Assembly (NCBI RefSeq): GCF_921293875.1 | Contig: NZ_CAKLDI010000001.1 | Location: 1,456,475 to 1,520,474, forward strand | Length of the DNA: 64,000 bases | Reading direction: 5' to 3' | Origin: Vibrio stylophorae | GTDB lineage: Bacteria > Pseudomonadota > Gammaproteobacteria > Enterobacterales > Vibrionaceae | Part shown: piece by piece, positions 1 through 8,123 of the stretch | Numbering within the stretch: the first letter of the stretch is position 1 | How the letters are laid out: each line of letters opens with the position of its first letter | Notes under the pieces: generated by a model | What the model saw: the letters and a program-made list of their open reading frames with translations, nothing else | What the model was told of the DNA's origin: nothing | Database searches by the model: none | Translations under genes and position numbers: made by a program

Positions 1-898
1 CCGCTACAGAGAAACCAATAAACGCTGAGATCAACAAGCCTTCAATGGGTGAAAGCAAACTCATGATCGCCAGCTCACTCATTCCCATTTGACCCACAAT
101 CACGTTGTAAACCAAGACCCCAATAGCCCAGCCTGCATCATGAAAAACCATGGGCAGTGCAATACCAATGTATTTGTGCCAATGACGCTTTTCATAAAGC
201 GCACGAATCGCTTCGATATCCGGAAACAAAAATCGGTAACGGCGCCAGCTAATGGCAAATAAAAGGATGGTCTGAGCGATGCGCGAAAGCAAAGTCCCGA
301 TTGCCGCCCCTGTAACCCCCATTTCTGGAAAACCGAATAAACCGAAGATCAGCAACGCATTTAAAATCGCATTGAGGATCACCGCAATCAAACTCACCCA
401 GGTGGGCATTCGCGCTTGACCAATGGCACGAAGCGCGCCTTCAAGTGGCACGACCAAGGCAGTGGTCACAAGACTCACGCCCGTAATCAGTAAATAACTT
501 TGCCCCAGCGTCAAATACTCCGGCGTGTCATTGACAATCGCCATGACTTCACGCGGATAAAAGCAATAGATCAGAATGAATGGCAACGTAAAAAGAATGG
601 CAAGCAACCATGATTGCAATAGCACACGGCGCACGCCATCCATTCGCTGCGCGCCAAAATATTGTGATGCTAATACGCCAACCGCACTGGCGATACCAAC
701 CACCAAAAGCAAATTAAAAAAGATAATGCGATTACCAATTCCCACAGCGGCCACAGCGCTTTCACCCAGTTCAGTCACCATGAAAATATCCACAAGACCG
801 AGAACGGAGAACATTAAGCATTGTAATGATACGGGAATGGCAAGTTGCCATGTTTTTTGCCAAAAGCTGCGATCGGCAGCTTGAATCCATGCGTGCAT
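1..898 (-). CDS. MATE family efflux transporter (3' end outside window)
   Basis: This is the N-terminal 299 residues of a multidrug and toxin extrusion (MATE) family inner-membrane antiporter, a group that exports cationic drugs and metabolites using Na+ or H+ gradients. Translating the minus strand from the ATG at 898 gives MHAWIQAADRSFWQKTWQLA, then repeated hydrophobic helices. MATE-like landmarks include an early 'LGLVDIFMVTELG' segment, 'ASQYFGAQR' after helix 2, and a mid-protein 'PLEGALRAIGQARMPTW' stretch. The frame is open to the window edge, so roughly the last third of the protein is missing. No second family fits as well; the substrate cannot be told. Confidence 0.85.
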   Translation of the reverse strand, partial: MHAWIQAADRSFWQKTWQLAIPVSLQCLMFSVLGLVDIFMVTELGESAVAAVGIGNRIIFFNLLLVVGIASAVGVLASQYFGAQRMDGVRRVLLQSWLLAILFTLPFILIYCFYPREVMAIVNDTPEYLTLGQSYLLITGVSLVTTALVVPLEGALRAIGQARMPTWVSLIAVILNAILNALLIFGLFGFPEMGVTGAAIGTLLSRIAQTILLFAISWRRYRFLFPDIEAIRALYEKRHWHKYIGIALPMVFHDAGWAIGVLVYNVIVGQMGMSELAIMSLLSPIEGLLISAFIGFSVA

Positions 899-1056
899 CT
901 GTGGCCTCACTGTAATAATCGAGGCCATGATAGCTCAGTTACTGTAGGAGAACTGCGCAAAGAAATGCATTAACTGATAGTTATCAGTCAAATTTACCAA
1001 ATTAATTGAATTATTTTTATGAAGATGATTACGCTAAATTTAACGAGATAACGCGT

Positions 1057-1854
1057 CTATCCGCGGGTTAAAATTCGATAGGAAAGAATCATTGGCCGAC
1101 CAACTTCTTCAGATGAGATATAAAAGACGTAGCTGCCGGCATCTAATTCAATCACTGCTTGATTTTGCCCATCGAGCATAAGCTCATGCTGATTTAAATA
1201 ACGGCTTGGATCGGCATCACTTGCGCACTCTTGCTCTAACGGCACCTGATCAGTAAAGATACAGAAAAATTCCAACTCCGAGAGCCAGTAAACCACCAAT
1301 GATTGATTGCTTTCCGTATCAAACTCTAAGCGCACCTCTAGCGGAGTTGAAAACTGATACCCCAGCAAAGCATGACTATCGGCTTCAACATGGCCACGAC
1401 CTTGATCGACCACGTACCACGCTTTAGCGGGCATAGATTGGCCCCAAATAAGTCCCGCGGTCAGTAGAAATGTTAAGGCATGAATCATGCGTGGCGAACG
1501 CGCTTGCGGTACGGGTAAGAATGCAGCTTCCCCACTCTGCTGACGTTTCATCTGCCGCGTGGCGCGATCAAATTTCGAAATTGCAGCAATACCAAGGACA
1601 GGAAGCAACCCTAGAATAAGAGAAATAGCAGTGAGTTGACGTGGCTCTTTTCGAAGTAAAATAGCGTAGATAGCAACTGATGCCAGTTGCAAACCATAGC
1701 CGAGCATACTCCATCCATTGAGCCAAGAAGTTTGCAGGGTGCTCAATACAAAAAAGCACAGCATCATTGCCAAAGTGACAAGCGCGCAATAATGAAGGAC
1801 TTTCGTTCGTCCGACTGCGACATGAGATAAATTAAAAGCAGCTGACTTTGTCAT
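1057..1854 (-). CDS. Hypothetical membrane-anchored protein, 265 aa
   Basis: I do not recognise this family. Residues about 20-90 contain three hydrophobic segments, followed by a basic linker (KFDRATRQMKRQQ). A fourth hydrophobic stretch near residues 123-145 ends in 'PAKAWYVVDQGRGHVEA', and a soluble region of about 115 residues follows. That region is rich in beta-type sequence and has acidic patches, so it is probably periplasmic. The ATG at 1854 has a usable GGATAGGTG purine stretch upstream. It stands alone between the MATE gene and a small membrane protein, both on the same strand. A sensor or envelope role would be a guess. Confidence 0.6.
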   Translation of the reverse strand: MTKSAAFNLSHVAVGRTKVLHYCALVTLAMMLCFFVLSTLQTSWLNGWSMLGYGLQLASVAIYAILLRKEPRQLTAISLILGLLPVLGIAAISKFDRATRQMKRQQSGEAAFLPVPQARSPRMIHALTFLLTAGLIWGQSMPAKAWYVVDQGRGHVEADSHALLGYQFSTPLEVRLEFDTESNQSLVVYWLSELEFFCIFTDQVPLEQECASDADPSRYLNQHELMLDGQNQAVIELDAGSYVFYISSEEVGRPMILSYRILTRG

Positions 1855-1997
1855 AGCGCACCTATCCTTGCTGTTAGCCTTGCGGTAGATGCTTTAAGCT
1901 TAGCCTTAAATTTCAGTCATTCTCAGAAATGCGTGACGCAAATCAACATTGATACACGAGATTGCCATCACTAGCGCGTCAACATAACGATTCAGAA

Positions 1998-2276
1998 TTA
2001 TAGATGGAACGCGGTGATAAATTTTCTCGCAATCCAATCAAGCAAGGTCACCAGTCCGAGCCCCCATAAAAGCCACAGTAGCGCAGTGACGCTGTACGCT
2101 AGCCAAGGCGAAAAGCCGAGTCCCCAAGCAAAGGAAAATGCGAGGCCATGCACGACCTGCATCACTGAAAATTGCTCGGGCGAAAAAAGAAAAACAGGTA
2201 AAACAATGGCGCAAAGCATCGCGATAAAGGCGGCAAACACACGAAGATAATGAATAGGTCGCAACATAGATGACAT
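1998..2276 (-). CDS. Small hypothetical membrane protein, 92 aa
   Basis: This short protein is almost entirely hydrophobic, with two or three predicted membrane helices separated by short loops, and it ends with a basic segment (LLDWIARKFITAFHL). The reading frame can be extended upstream to a TTG at 2288, but the first ATG at 2276 gives a more natural start (MSSMLRPIHYLRVF). No strong Shine-Dalgarno site is visible for either. The family is not recognised. Its codon use resembles the neighbouring genes, so it is probably real. Confidence 0.5.
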   Translation of the reverse strand: MSSMLRPIHYLRVFAAFIAMLCAIVLPVFLFSPEQFSVMQVVHGLAFSFAWGLGFSPWLAYSVTALLWLLWGLGLVTLLDWIARKFITAFHL

Positions 2277-2353
2277 CACAGAAGTCAAGACGATGTATTA
2301 TAACCTCGAAAAAACACCTCATGATACCTATGAAGGCTGGTGCAATAGCGACG

Positions 2354-2653
2354 TTATTTGAGTAAGGTTGCTTTTACTTCAAGAAGAAATGCCACTTGCC
2401 CACCCTGGCCCGAAGTGGTTTCTGCGTAGAGATGAATAATTTGATGGCAATGGCTACATTCGAAATAATTATTCACATACTCCCCCCAATTTTTGCCCTC
2501 ACAGATTTTCTCAAAGGGTTTCCCCCAAGGGCCCGCACCAAGGTAGAGCAAGTGATTGTCTTTTAATTGGCGAGCAATTTGGAAAATGGCCAGAGACAAC
2601 TGGCGAGGCGAACGAATGGTTTGCTTTAGCACCATACATTGTGTGCAGCTCAT
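2354..2653 (-). CDS. Hypothetical small Cys-pair protein, 99 aa
   Basis: This is a 99-residue soluble protein with two CxxC pairs, one at the extreme N-terminus (SCTQC) and one near residue 67 (CSHCH). It could bind zinc as a split ribbon. The start is well supported: the ATG at 2653 is preceded by a strong AAGGAGG ribosome-binding site at good spacing. The middle contains a 'YLGAGPWGKPFEKIC' segment. I do not recognise the family and the partner is unknown. It lies between two small membrane-protein genes on the same strand. Confidence 0.55.
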   Translation of the reverse strand: MSCTQCMVLKQTIRSPRQLSLAIFQIARQLKDNHLLYLGAGPWGKPFEKICEGKNWGEYVNNYFECSHCHQIIHLYAETTSGQGGQVAFLLEVKATLLK

Positions 2654-2705
2654 TACGCCTCCTTAAGATAGCGTTCAACAGCTTCAATTTTTGATATGGC
2701 CTATT

Positions 2706-3260
2706 TTATTGGTTTTCAATAAAGTTTTTCTGCATATTGATCGCACTAAAGCAAACTAAAACCATGCCAATCAACCAAACACAAATATCAAAACCAACTT
2801 TCACCCAATTCGACAAGATCACCACTTCAATTGCCCACGGTGACTCATTGGGATAACTCGTGAGCACAAAACTGATCGCAATGTTCTCCAGTAGTTCTGT
2901 GCCTGCGGAAAACAAGGGAATCAATACAATATAGCGATAAAATGACTCGGCTAAACCGTTAAATGTCAATAACAGGCAAAAGACCATCACGCTGGCAAAC
3001 AAAGCGCAGAAGACAGAAAGACTGTCATAGACGGCTTGCGAGATAAAATAACTCTCACGACCATCATCACCAATTAAATTGACGTAAGTATAGATTTGTT
3101 CGGGTGTCAGCCCTAATTGGTCATCAATAGGGTCAATGACAGAGAATAGTTCTGGCATTACCAGTACGTATTCCACCAACTGCACTGCGAACATTAAGAC
3201 AAACCACATCACGCACTGCTGATATGTGACTCGCTTTATCAACGACTCAAGGCGAATCAT
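2706..3260 (-). CDS. Hypothetical four-helix membrane protein, 184 aa
   Basis: This is an integral membrane protein with four hydrophobic helices, near residues 15-38, 78-103, 108-133 and 148-172. A roughly 40-residue acidic extracytoplasmic loop lies between the first and second helices and includes 'DPIDDQLGLTPEQIYTYVNLIGDDGRE'. The ATG at 3260 has a GAGGTAGGAAT ribosome-binding region. The topology resembles small Vibrio membrane proteins of unknown function. No catalytic motif is visible. Confidence 0.55.
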   Translation of the reverse strand: MIRLESLIKRVTYQQCVMWFVLMFAVQLVEYVLVMPELFSVIDPIDDQLGLTPEQIYTYVNLIGDDGRESYFISQAVYDSLSVFCALFASVMVFCLLLTFNGLAESFYRYIVLIPLFSAGTELLENIAISFVLTSYPNESPWAIEVVILSNWVKVGFDICVWLIGMVLVCFSAINMQKNFIENQ

Positions 3261-3397
3261 ATTCCTACCTCTACCATCACGAATGATGCAATATCAATGC
3301 GTTATAGTAGAATGCCTAGCGGTTAATGTCTGAGAGAAAGTCACAAAATAGATATTTTTATCATTAAGGATAAGCAGAGTATGAGCGTGGGCACAGT

Positions 3398-3967
3398 TTA
3401 GCGAATGGCTAATGCATCAAGCGCCTGCTCATAGCTTATTTTTTTACCAAATAACCGAAATTCTGCACTTTGCTCAAAACTCACTTTTAAGTGAACCCGT
3501 TTCGATTTCAAAATCATATGTAAGCGGCGCTGGTAATTGAGGTAATACATCACCTCAAGCGACAGACAATGGACGACATCATCGAGCAATGGTTTAGGTT
3601 GATAGCTGTCATTGAGCTTAAGCAGAATGCCATCGGTGATCATACTTTCAATCTCACCCCATGGACATGTCCCCTGATTAAGCGGCGCTTGGCGAAATAG
3701 CTCTTCACCATAGACCTGTTTAAAACAGCGCTCAAAGGGGAAATGGACACGATAAATCAGGCGCTGCTCTTGCGGATGCCAAAATGCCTCTTTGACCACA
3801 CCTTGATGAACAAAGAATTGCTTAAGCCAATCTTGCTGTGAGTGGTGACAATCTAAAAAGTAGACTTGATCGCCGGCTGTAAAATGATCGTCGGCATGAT
3901 GCGTGGCCAATTCGGCAACTGTAAGCGACTGCAAATTTTCACAATGCAAGCTGGGGCGCCGAATCAT
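3398..3967 (-). CDS. Hypothetical protein, 189 aa
   Basis: This soluble protein has no signal peptide and no membrane segment. The N-terminal half is rich in His and aromatic residues (HHADDHF, DCHHSQQDW), and the C-terminal half is basic and helical (LNYQRRLHMILKSKRVHLK). No domain is recognised. The histidine cluster might bind a metal, but that is only a suggestion. It ends on 'ISYEQALDALAIR' and starts at the ATG at 3967, downstream of a GAGATCGAAG purine stretch. Confidence 0.5.
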   Translation of the reverse strand: MIRRPSLHCENLQSLTVAELATHHADDHFTAGDQVYFLDCHHSQQDWLKQFFVHQGVVKEAFWHPQEQRLIYRVHFPFERCFKQVYGEELFRQAPLNQGTCPWGEIESMITDGILLKLNDSYQPKPLLDDVVHCLSLEVMYYLNYQRRLHMILKSKRVHLKVSFEQSAEFRLFGKKISYEQALDALAIR

Positions 3968-4098
3968 GGCTTCGATCTCGTCTTGAATGGATAAACAACG
4001 ATTTTGCCCGATGCTTAAATTCCGTTCAAATGCAGAGATCTCATCTTGGTGAAATAATCATCAATTTATTCAATGAATTCGGCGCAATGATGGGGTGT

Positions 4099-4551
4099 TT
4101 AATTGTCAGTTTGTGCGACAAGTTTGGCGCGAATAAAATCTTGATGGTTGACGTACAGCAAATCCGAAACCTGACGGATCACCGCCTCCTCTACCGCATC
4201 AAGCACACCGTCAGCATAGGCGACTTGCCACAAGCCAACGACGAGATCAAAGCGGGTTTGCTCACTAAGGCTGCGCAATTGTGTGGTGAAGTCAAATAGT
4301 GAAACCGCCTGCGCGCTCTGCGTCTGTGCTTTTTCAAGAAGCTGCGCAACCTCTTCATCAGTTAGCTCAAACAATCGCTTGAGTAAACTCTGTTTCGCGG
4401 CTAACTCGCGTTCGTCTTGCTGATGATCAGCCTCTGAAACTTGCCAAAGTAATCCAGCAACAGCAAGATGTAACTGCTGAGCACTCATCGCTGGCTCTGA
4501 GCTACCGTCAAAAAGGGCTTGGCGCAATAAACGCTTTAATTGATGAAACAT
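4099..4551 (-). CDS. TerB-like tellurite-resistance family protein
   Basis: This 150-residue helical protein resembles the TerB/DjlA-type helical domain. It has two copies of the typical pattern of an acidic 'AD...E' turn followed by a long helix: 'LLWQVSEADHQQDERELAAKQSLLKRLFEL' near residues 35-64 and 'LWQVAYADGVLDAVEEAVIRQVSDLL' near 107-132. In TerB-like proteins these acidic residues sit at a metal-binding site. Proteins of this stand-alone type are common in marine gammaproteobacteria and usually have no demonstrated role in tellurite resistance. No other ter gene is present here. It precedes polB on the same strand after a gap of about 70 bp. Confidence 0.75.
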   Translation of the reverse strand: MFHQLKRLLRQALFDGSSEPAMSAQQLHLAVAGLLWQVSEADHQQDERELAAKQSLLKRLFELTDEEVAQLLEKAQTQSAQAVSLFDFTTQLRSLSEQTRFDLVVGLWQVAYADGVLDAVEEAVIRQVSDLLYVNHQDFIRAKLVAQTDN

Positions 4552-4617
4552 AAATCACTCTTGTCATGCATTTGATTTCAGCCTACTCAGCCAAATTCAA
4601 ATTGCAAGCCTCAAACC

Positions 4618-7155
4618 TTAGAATAGGCCCATTTGCGGCGCGATCAGTGCATCAAAATCTTTACCAATGAAAGGTAAAATGGCATCAGCTACAGGTTTTA
4701 GCTGCTTCTCAATGTAATGATCATAATCCACCGCACTTTGCTGGAACTCATGTGGCTCTGGGCCATGTACCGTGATCACATAAGCAATAGTGCCTTTGTG
4801 TTGATACTGAGGATCGCGGCCCAACTTGATATTGATTTCATCAGCCATTCGCGCCGCTTTCACTTGCGGTGGAATATTCTTTTGATATTCAGATAAGTGA
4901 CGGCGTAACCGCTTTCGATACACCAATAAATCATCATAATCCCCAGACTTGGTGCGCTCTACATAATCGCGCACATAGCTATCTGGCGATTCACCATCAA
5001 ATATCATGCGATACAAAGTTTGCTGAAATTGCTGCGCCAAAGGTGTCCAATCACTGCGTACGGTTTCCAGCCCTTTGAACACCATCTTCGCATCTTCACC
5101 CTCGCCCATTAATCCGGCATAACGCTTTTTCGAGCCCATCTCTGCGCCGCGGATCCTTGGCATGAGAAATCGGCGATAATGGGTTTCATATTCAAGCTCT
5201 AGATGACACGCCAACTGATAACGCTGCTCTAAAATTTGCTGCCAATTTTGGTTGATGAAATCGACCAGATGTTGACCGATCTCATCGGCTTGTTTTTGTG
5301 AATGTGATTGGCCCAATGAAACAAAGACAGAATCGGTATCGCCATAGATCACTTGATAGCCTTGCGATTCAATCATCAGTCGTGTTTCTTTCATCACCGC
5401 ATGGCCACGCATCGTGATACTCGATGCAAGCCGATGATCGAAAAATCGACAGCCACTAGAGCCCAGTACGCCATAAAAAGAGTTCATGATGATTTTAATC
5501 GCTTGCGAAAAGGCTTTCTCCCCTTTGGCTTTGGCTTCATCCCGCGCATGCCATAGTTTGGCAATCATCTCGGGCAAAAAATGCTGCTGACGGTGGAACA
5601 CGCCACCGCGAAATCCGGGCACTATATCGTCAGTCGCCTCGCAGCTTTCGCCTTCAATGGCCAGTTCTCCTTGAGAATGTGCCAATCCCTCAATCAATCC
5701 CATGGGGTCGATATAAAAACTGCGAATAATCGATGGATAAAGCGATTTAAAATCAAGTACTAAAACGGAATCATAAAGTCCAGGATTCGAGTCCATCACA
5801 AAACCGCCGGGGCTTGCGATCCAAGACTCTGAAGCTAGATTGGGGGCAACATAGCCACCACGGTGTAGACGCGGCAAATACAGATTGGTAAAGGCAGCAA
5901 CAGAGCCACCCGCTCTATCAAGCAACAAACCCGTGAGGCCACTTCGCTCAATGAGATAATCCAGTAGATGGGTGTGTGCGAATATTTTTGCAACCAACAC
6001 ACAGTCTTGAAAGTTATAGTGCGCTAATGCTAGTTTGTCCTCACGAAATAATCGCTCAATCTCAGCCAAGCGATCATGTGGCGACTCAATGGCTTTACCT
6101 TCGCCGAGCAACTGCTGAGAGACCGACTCCAAACTCCAGCTTGAAAAGCCATAGGTGGCATTTTTAAGCGCACTGATCCCATCTAAAACCACCCGCCCAG
6201 GCAAGGTTAAAAAGCCGCGACCACCTTGTGTGCTATCTCGCCAATGAGCCGCCTGACCACCGCGACCAAGACGCAACGACAGGTGTTGATACTGGGCGCG
6301 TTGAATCAGCAAGCGCATATCAAAATCAAGGACATTCCAGCCCAAAATCAGGTCTGGATCATGGCGATCAAACCAATCACAAAGTGCAAGCAGGAGCGTC
6401 TTTTCATCACTGACCCAGTGAATTTGATAATCCTGTGCAGAAGATTGTGATGCATCTACTGAATCTGTCATAGGTTCAGGTTTAGATTCGGGTTCAGGCG
6501 CTTGCCCCACCATCAACACATCACCTATGGTTTGCGCACCAATTTGGCCATAGAGTCCAATGGAATAGAGTACGCCTTTACCTGAGCATTCAAGATCAAG
6601 CGAGACCCATGATAACTTGGGGCTAACTTCGCTTGATTTCACTTTCGCTTGCGTGATTTGCCAATGCCCTTGCTGCGCATGACGCGTACTGGCATGCCAT
6701 TGCGCCTGCCCCTGAAATGCCAAACCACCTAGAATAAAACGCTCCATCAGGTAGCGCTCATGCAGGCGAATATCATCTTCATAGCAAGTCAGCTGGCTCT
6801 GCTTGAGCGCTTGCGCCAAATTTTTTGCCTGCGCTTGGGTTTGGCAATAACAGCCATCAATGGCTTGATGCTGGAAATCCTTCAAAGCAAGCGGCTTCAT
6901 TTGAACACTTTGCAGCTCACGTGTTGCCAATAACTGGCGAATTTTCTCTCGCTGGGCCGATAGCGTAAAGATCACCACGGGCTCACTATCAATCAACAGT
7001 TGAACTGGGCCTTGCTCCGTTGCCAGCCAGCATTCAATTTGTGTCTGCTGGCCGAAATCACGTGATTGTGCGGTGAGTAAAAATCCCTGCGTCGGCGGCA
7101 TATGATGGGGCTGATTTTCCACACTGAGGGTTTGCGCTCGATTCAAGAGACTCAT
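4618..7155 (-). CDS. polB: DNA polymerase II
   Basis: This is a B-family DNA polymerase with 3'-5' proofreading, used for replication restart and lesion bypass. Exonuclease motifs are visible: Exo I with D187/E189 (WVSLDLE), Exo II around 'GWNVLDFD' (D279) and Exo III Y380-D384. Polymerase motif A starts at D468 (DFKSLYPSII), motif B lies near 554-565 (KIIMNSFYGVLG) and motif C is YGDTDS at 604-609. All catalytic acids are present. At 845 residues it is longer than the Escherichia coli enzyme (783), partly because of a low-complexity insert at about 218-240 rich in Pro, Glu and Ser. Its ATG directly abuts the stop codon of the upstream gene, so the two are probably translated together. No LexA box was seen upstream of the pair. 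Confidence 0.95.
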   Translation of the reverse strand: MSLLNRAQTLSVENQPHHMPPTQGFLLTAQSRDFGQQTQIECWLATEQGPVQLLIDSEPVVIFTLSAQREKIRQLLATRELQSVQMKPLALKDFQHQAIDGCYCQTQAQAKNLAQALKQSQLTCYEDDIRLHERYLMERFILGGLAFQGQAQWHASTRHAQQGHWQITQAKVKSSEVSPKLSWVSLDLECSGKGVLYSIGLYGQIGAQTIGDVLMVGQAPEPESKPEPMTDSVDASQSSAQDYQIHWVSDEKTLLLALCDWFDRHDPDLILGWNVLDFDMRLLIQRAQYQHLSLRLGRGGQAAHWRDSTQGGRGFLTLPGRVVLDGISALKNATYGFSSWSLESVSQQLLGEGKAIESPHDRLAEIERLFREDKLALAHYNFQDCVLVAKIFAHTHLLDYLIERSGLTGLLLDRAGGSVAAFTNLYLPRLHRGGYVAPNLASESWIASPGGFVMDSNPGLYDSVLVLDFKSLYPSIIRSFYIDPMGLIEGLAHSQGELAIEGESCEATDDIVPGFRGGVFHRQQHFLPEMIAKLWHARDEAKAKGEKAFSQAIKIIMNSFYGVLGSSGCRFFDHRLASSITMRGHAVMKETRLMIESQGYQVIYGDTDSVFVSLGQSHSQKQADEIGQHLVDFINQNWQQILEQRYQLACHLELEYETHYRRFLMPRIRGAEMGSKKRYAGLMGEGEDAKMVFKGLETVRSDWTPLAQQFQQTLYRMIFDGESPDSYVRDYVERTKSGDYDDLLVYRKRLRRHLSEYQKNIPPQVKAARMADEINIKLGRDPQYQHKGTIAYVITVHGPEPHEFQQSAVDYDHYIEKQLKPVADAILPFIGKDFDALIAPQMGLF

Positions 7156-7932
7156 CTAACCAATCCGACGCTCAATTTGCTCAAAGGTATGCGTAAGAAA
7201 TGGCAGGATTTGCTCATCAAGCAGCTGCAAGATAGCGGTGCGTTTTACCGGCTTTGCCGCCAATAGAATCAATACTCGCGAAAGCGGCAAGGCCATCTCA
7301 GGATAATAATGCACAACGCGCTCAACCATTGGTTCAAAGTCAAAACACCACTGCTTTTCAAGGTGGAGTACCAGCATATAACAGCTTCGAATCGCCTTTT
7401 TTGCCATTTGCTGGCTGGCATGGACCAAAGCGCCAACCGTTCTTGCCTCAAGGATTTGATGACGATAATGATTCAGCACTTTGGCAAAATCTCCATCTTG
7501 CCCCTTGGCTAAGTCCCAACTGGCTTCAAAGGGCGCAAAACTTTGTCCTAAATCGGTTCCCGCAAGGCAGCGACTTAAATGGGTAAACCAAACACCCCAA
7601 TGGAAAATTTGCTGTAGATCCTTGGCCTCTTGCACACTGACAATCTGCAGGTCGATATCTGAAACCACATTGAAATAGGGCTGGCGTACTCGATACAAAA
7701 TGGCATTGAGCTGACTAAAGAGCTTCGGCGTGACCTGACCTTGCGTGACTAAAGTTAAATTGAGATCGGATTGTCCCAGCTTTGCACATCCACGGGCAAT
7801 GGAACCATTGAGATACAAGCTATGAAAAATAGAACCGACACCGGCTTGCAATTGTCTTGTCGCCAGTGCCACAAGCGGGGCAAATTCAGGTTGAAGGGGC
7901 TGATCATTGGAGACGATGGCAAGTCGAGTCAT
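7156..7932 (-). CDS. Nucleotidyltransferase-like protein coupled to polB
   Basis: The N-terminal region has the hallmark of a pol-beta-fold nucleotidyltransferase: 'LNGSIARG' near residue 42 followed by 'QSDLNL' about 12 residues later. The usual pattern is GSxxxG then SDxDL; here the second catalytic acid position is Asn. A later acidic pair, 'SDIDLQI' near residues 91-97, could supply or replace it. The C-terminal half is helical (KAIRSCYMLVLHLEKQW), as in small-molecule or tRNA nucleotidyltransferase-like families. The stop codon touches the polB ATG with no gap, and a zntA terminator lies upstream. The substrate is unknown and the protein may be catalytically impaired. Confidence 0.6.
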   Translation of the reverse strand: MTRLAIVSNDQPLQPEFAPLVALATRQLQAGVGSIFHSLYLNGSIARGCAKLGQSDLNLTLVTQGQVTPKLFSQLNAILYRVRQPYFNVVSDIDLQIVSVQEAKDLQQIFHWGVWFTHLSRCLAGTDLGQSFAPFEASWDLAKGQDGDFAKVLNHYRHQILEARTVGALVHASQQMAKKAIRSCYMLVLHLEKQWCFDFEPMVERVVHYYPEMALPLSRVLILLAAKPVKRTAILQLLDEQILPFLTHTFEQIERRIG

Positions 7933-8070
7933 GCAAGGTTCTATTCCGATAGGTATTTATTTGGCCCTTCAGTTTACCAAAGCACTCAGCAAAACATAGC
8001 GCCAATCGTCGAAGTTGGTTGCTGTTGCAGAAAATTCAGCCATGCACCATCGATTAAGTTATGTGAAAAC

Positions 8071-8096
8071 AAAAAACCAGCCACTGGGGCTGGTTT
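8071..8096 (-). terminator. Intrinsic terminator of zntA
   Basis: On the minus strand an AACCAGCC stem, a short CCAGT loop and a GGCTGGTT stem run into a T-rich tail about 30 bp downstream of the ATPase stop codon. Confidence 0.85.
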
Positions 8097-8123
8097 ATAT
8101 CGTTCAGCGTGCACTGATTCTAA

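Noticed and set aside
4030-4299. 89-residue plus-strand frame opposite the TerB-like gene
   Set aside because: It is antisense to a convincing TerB-like protein and has no recognisable content.
7933-8123. LexA/SOS box upstream of the polB operon
   Set aside because: E. coli polB is SOS-regulated, but no CTGT-N8-ACAG element was found in this gap.
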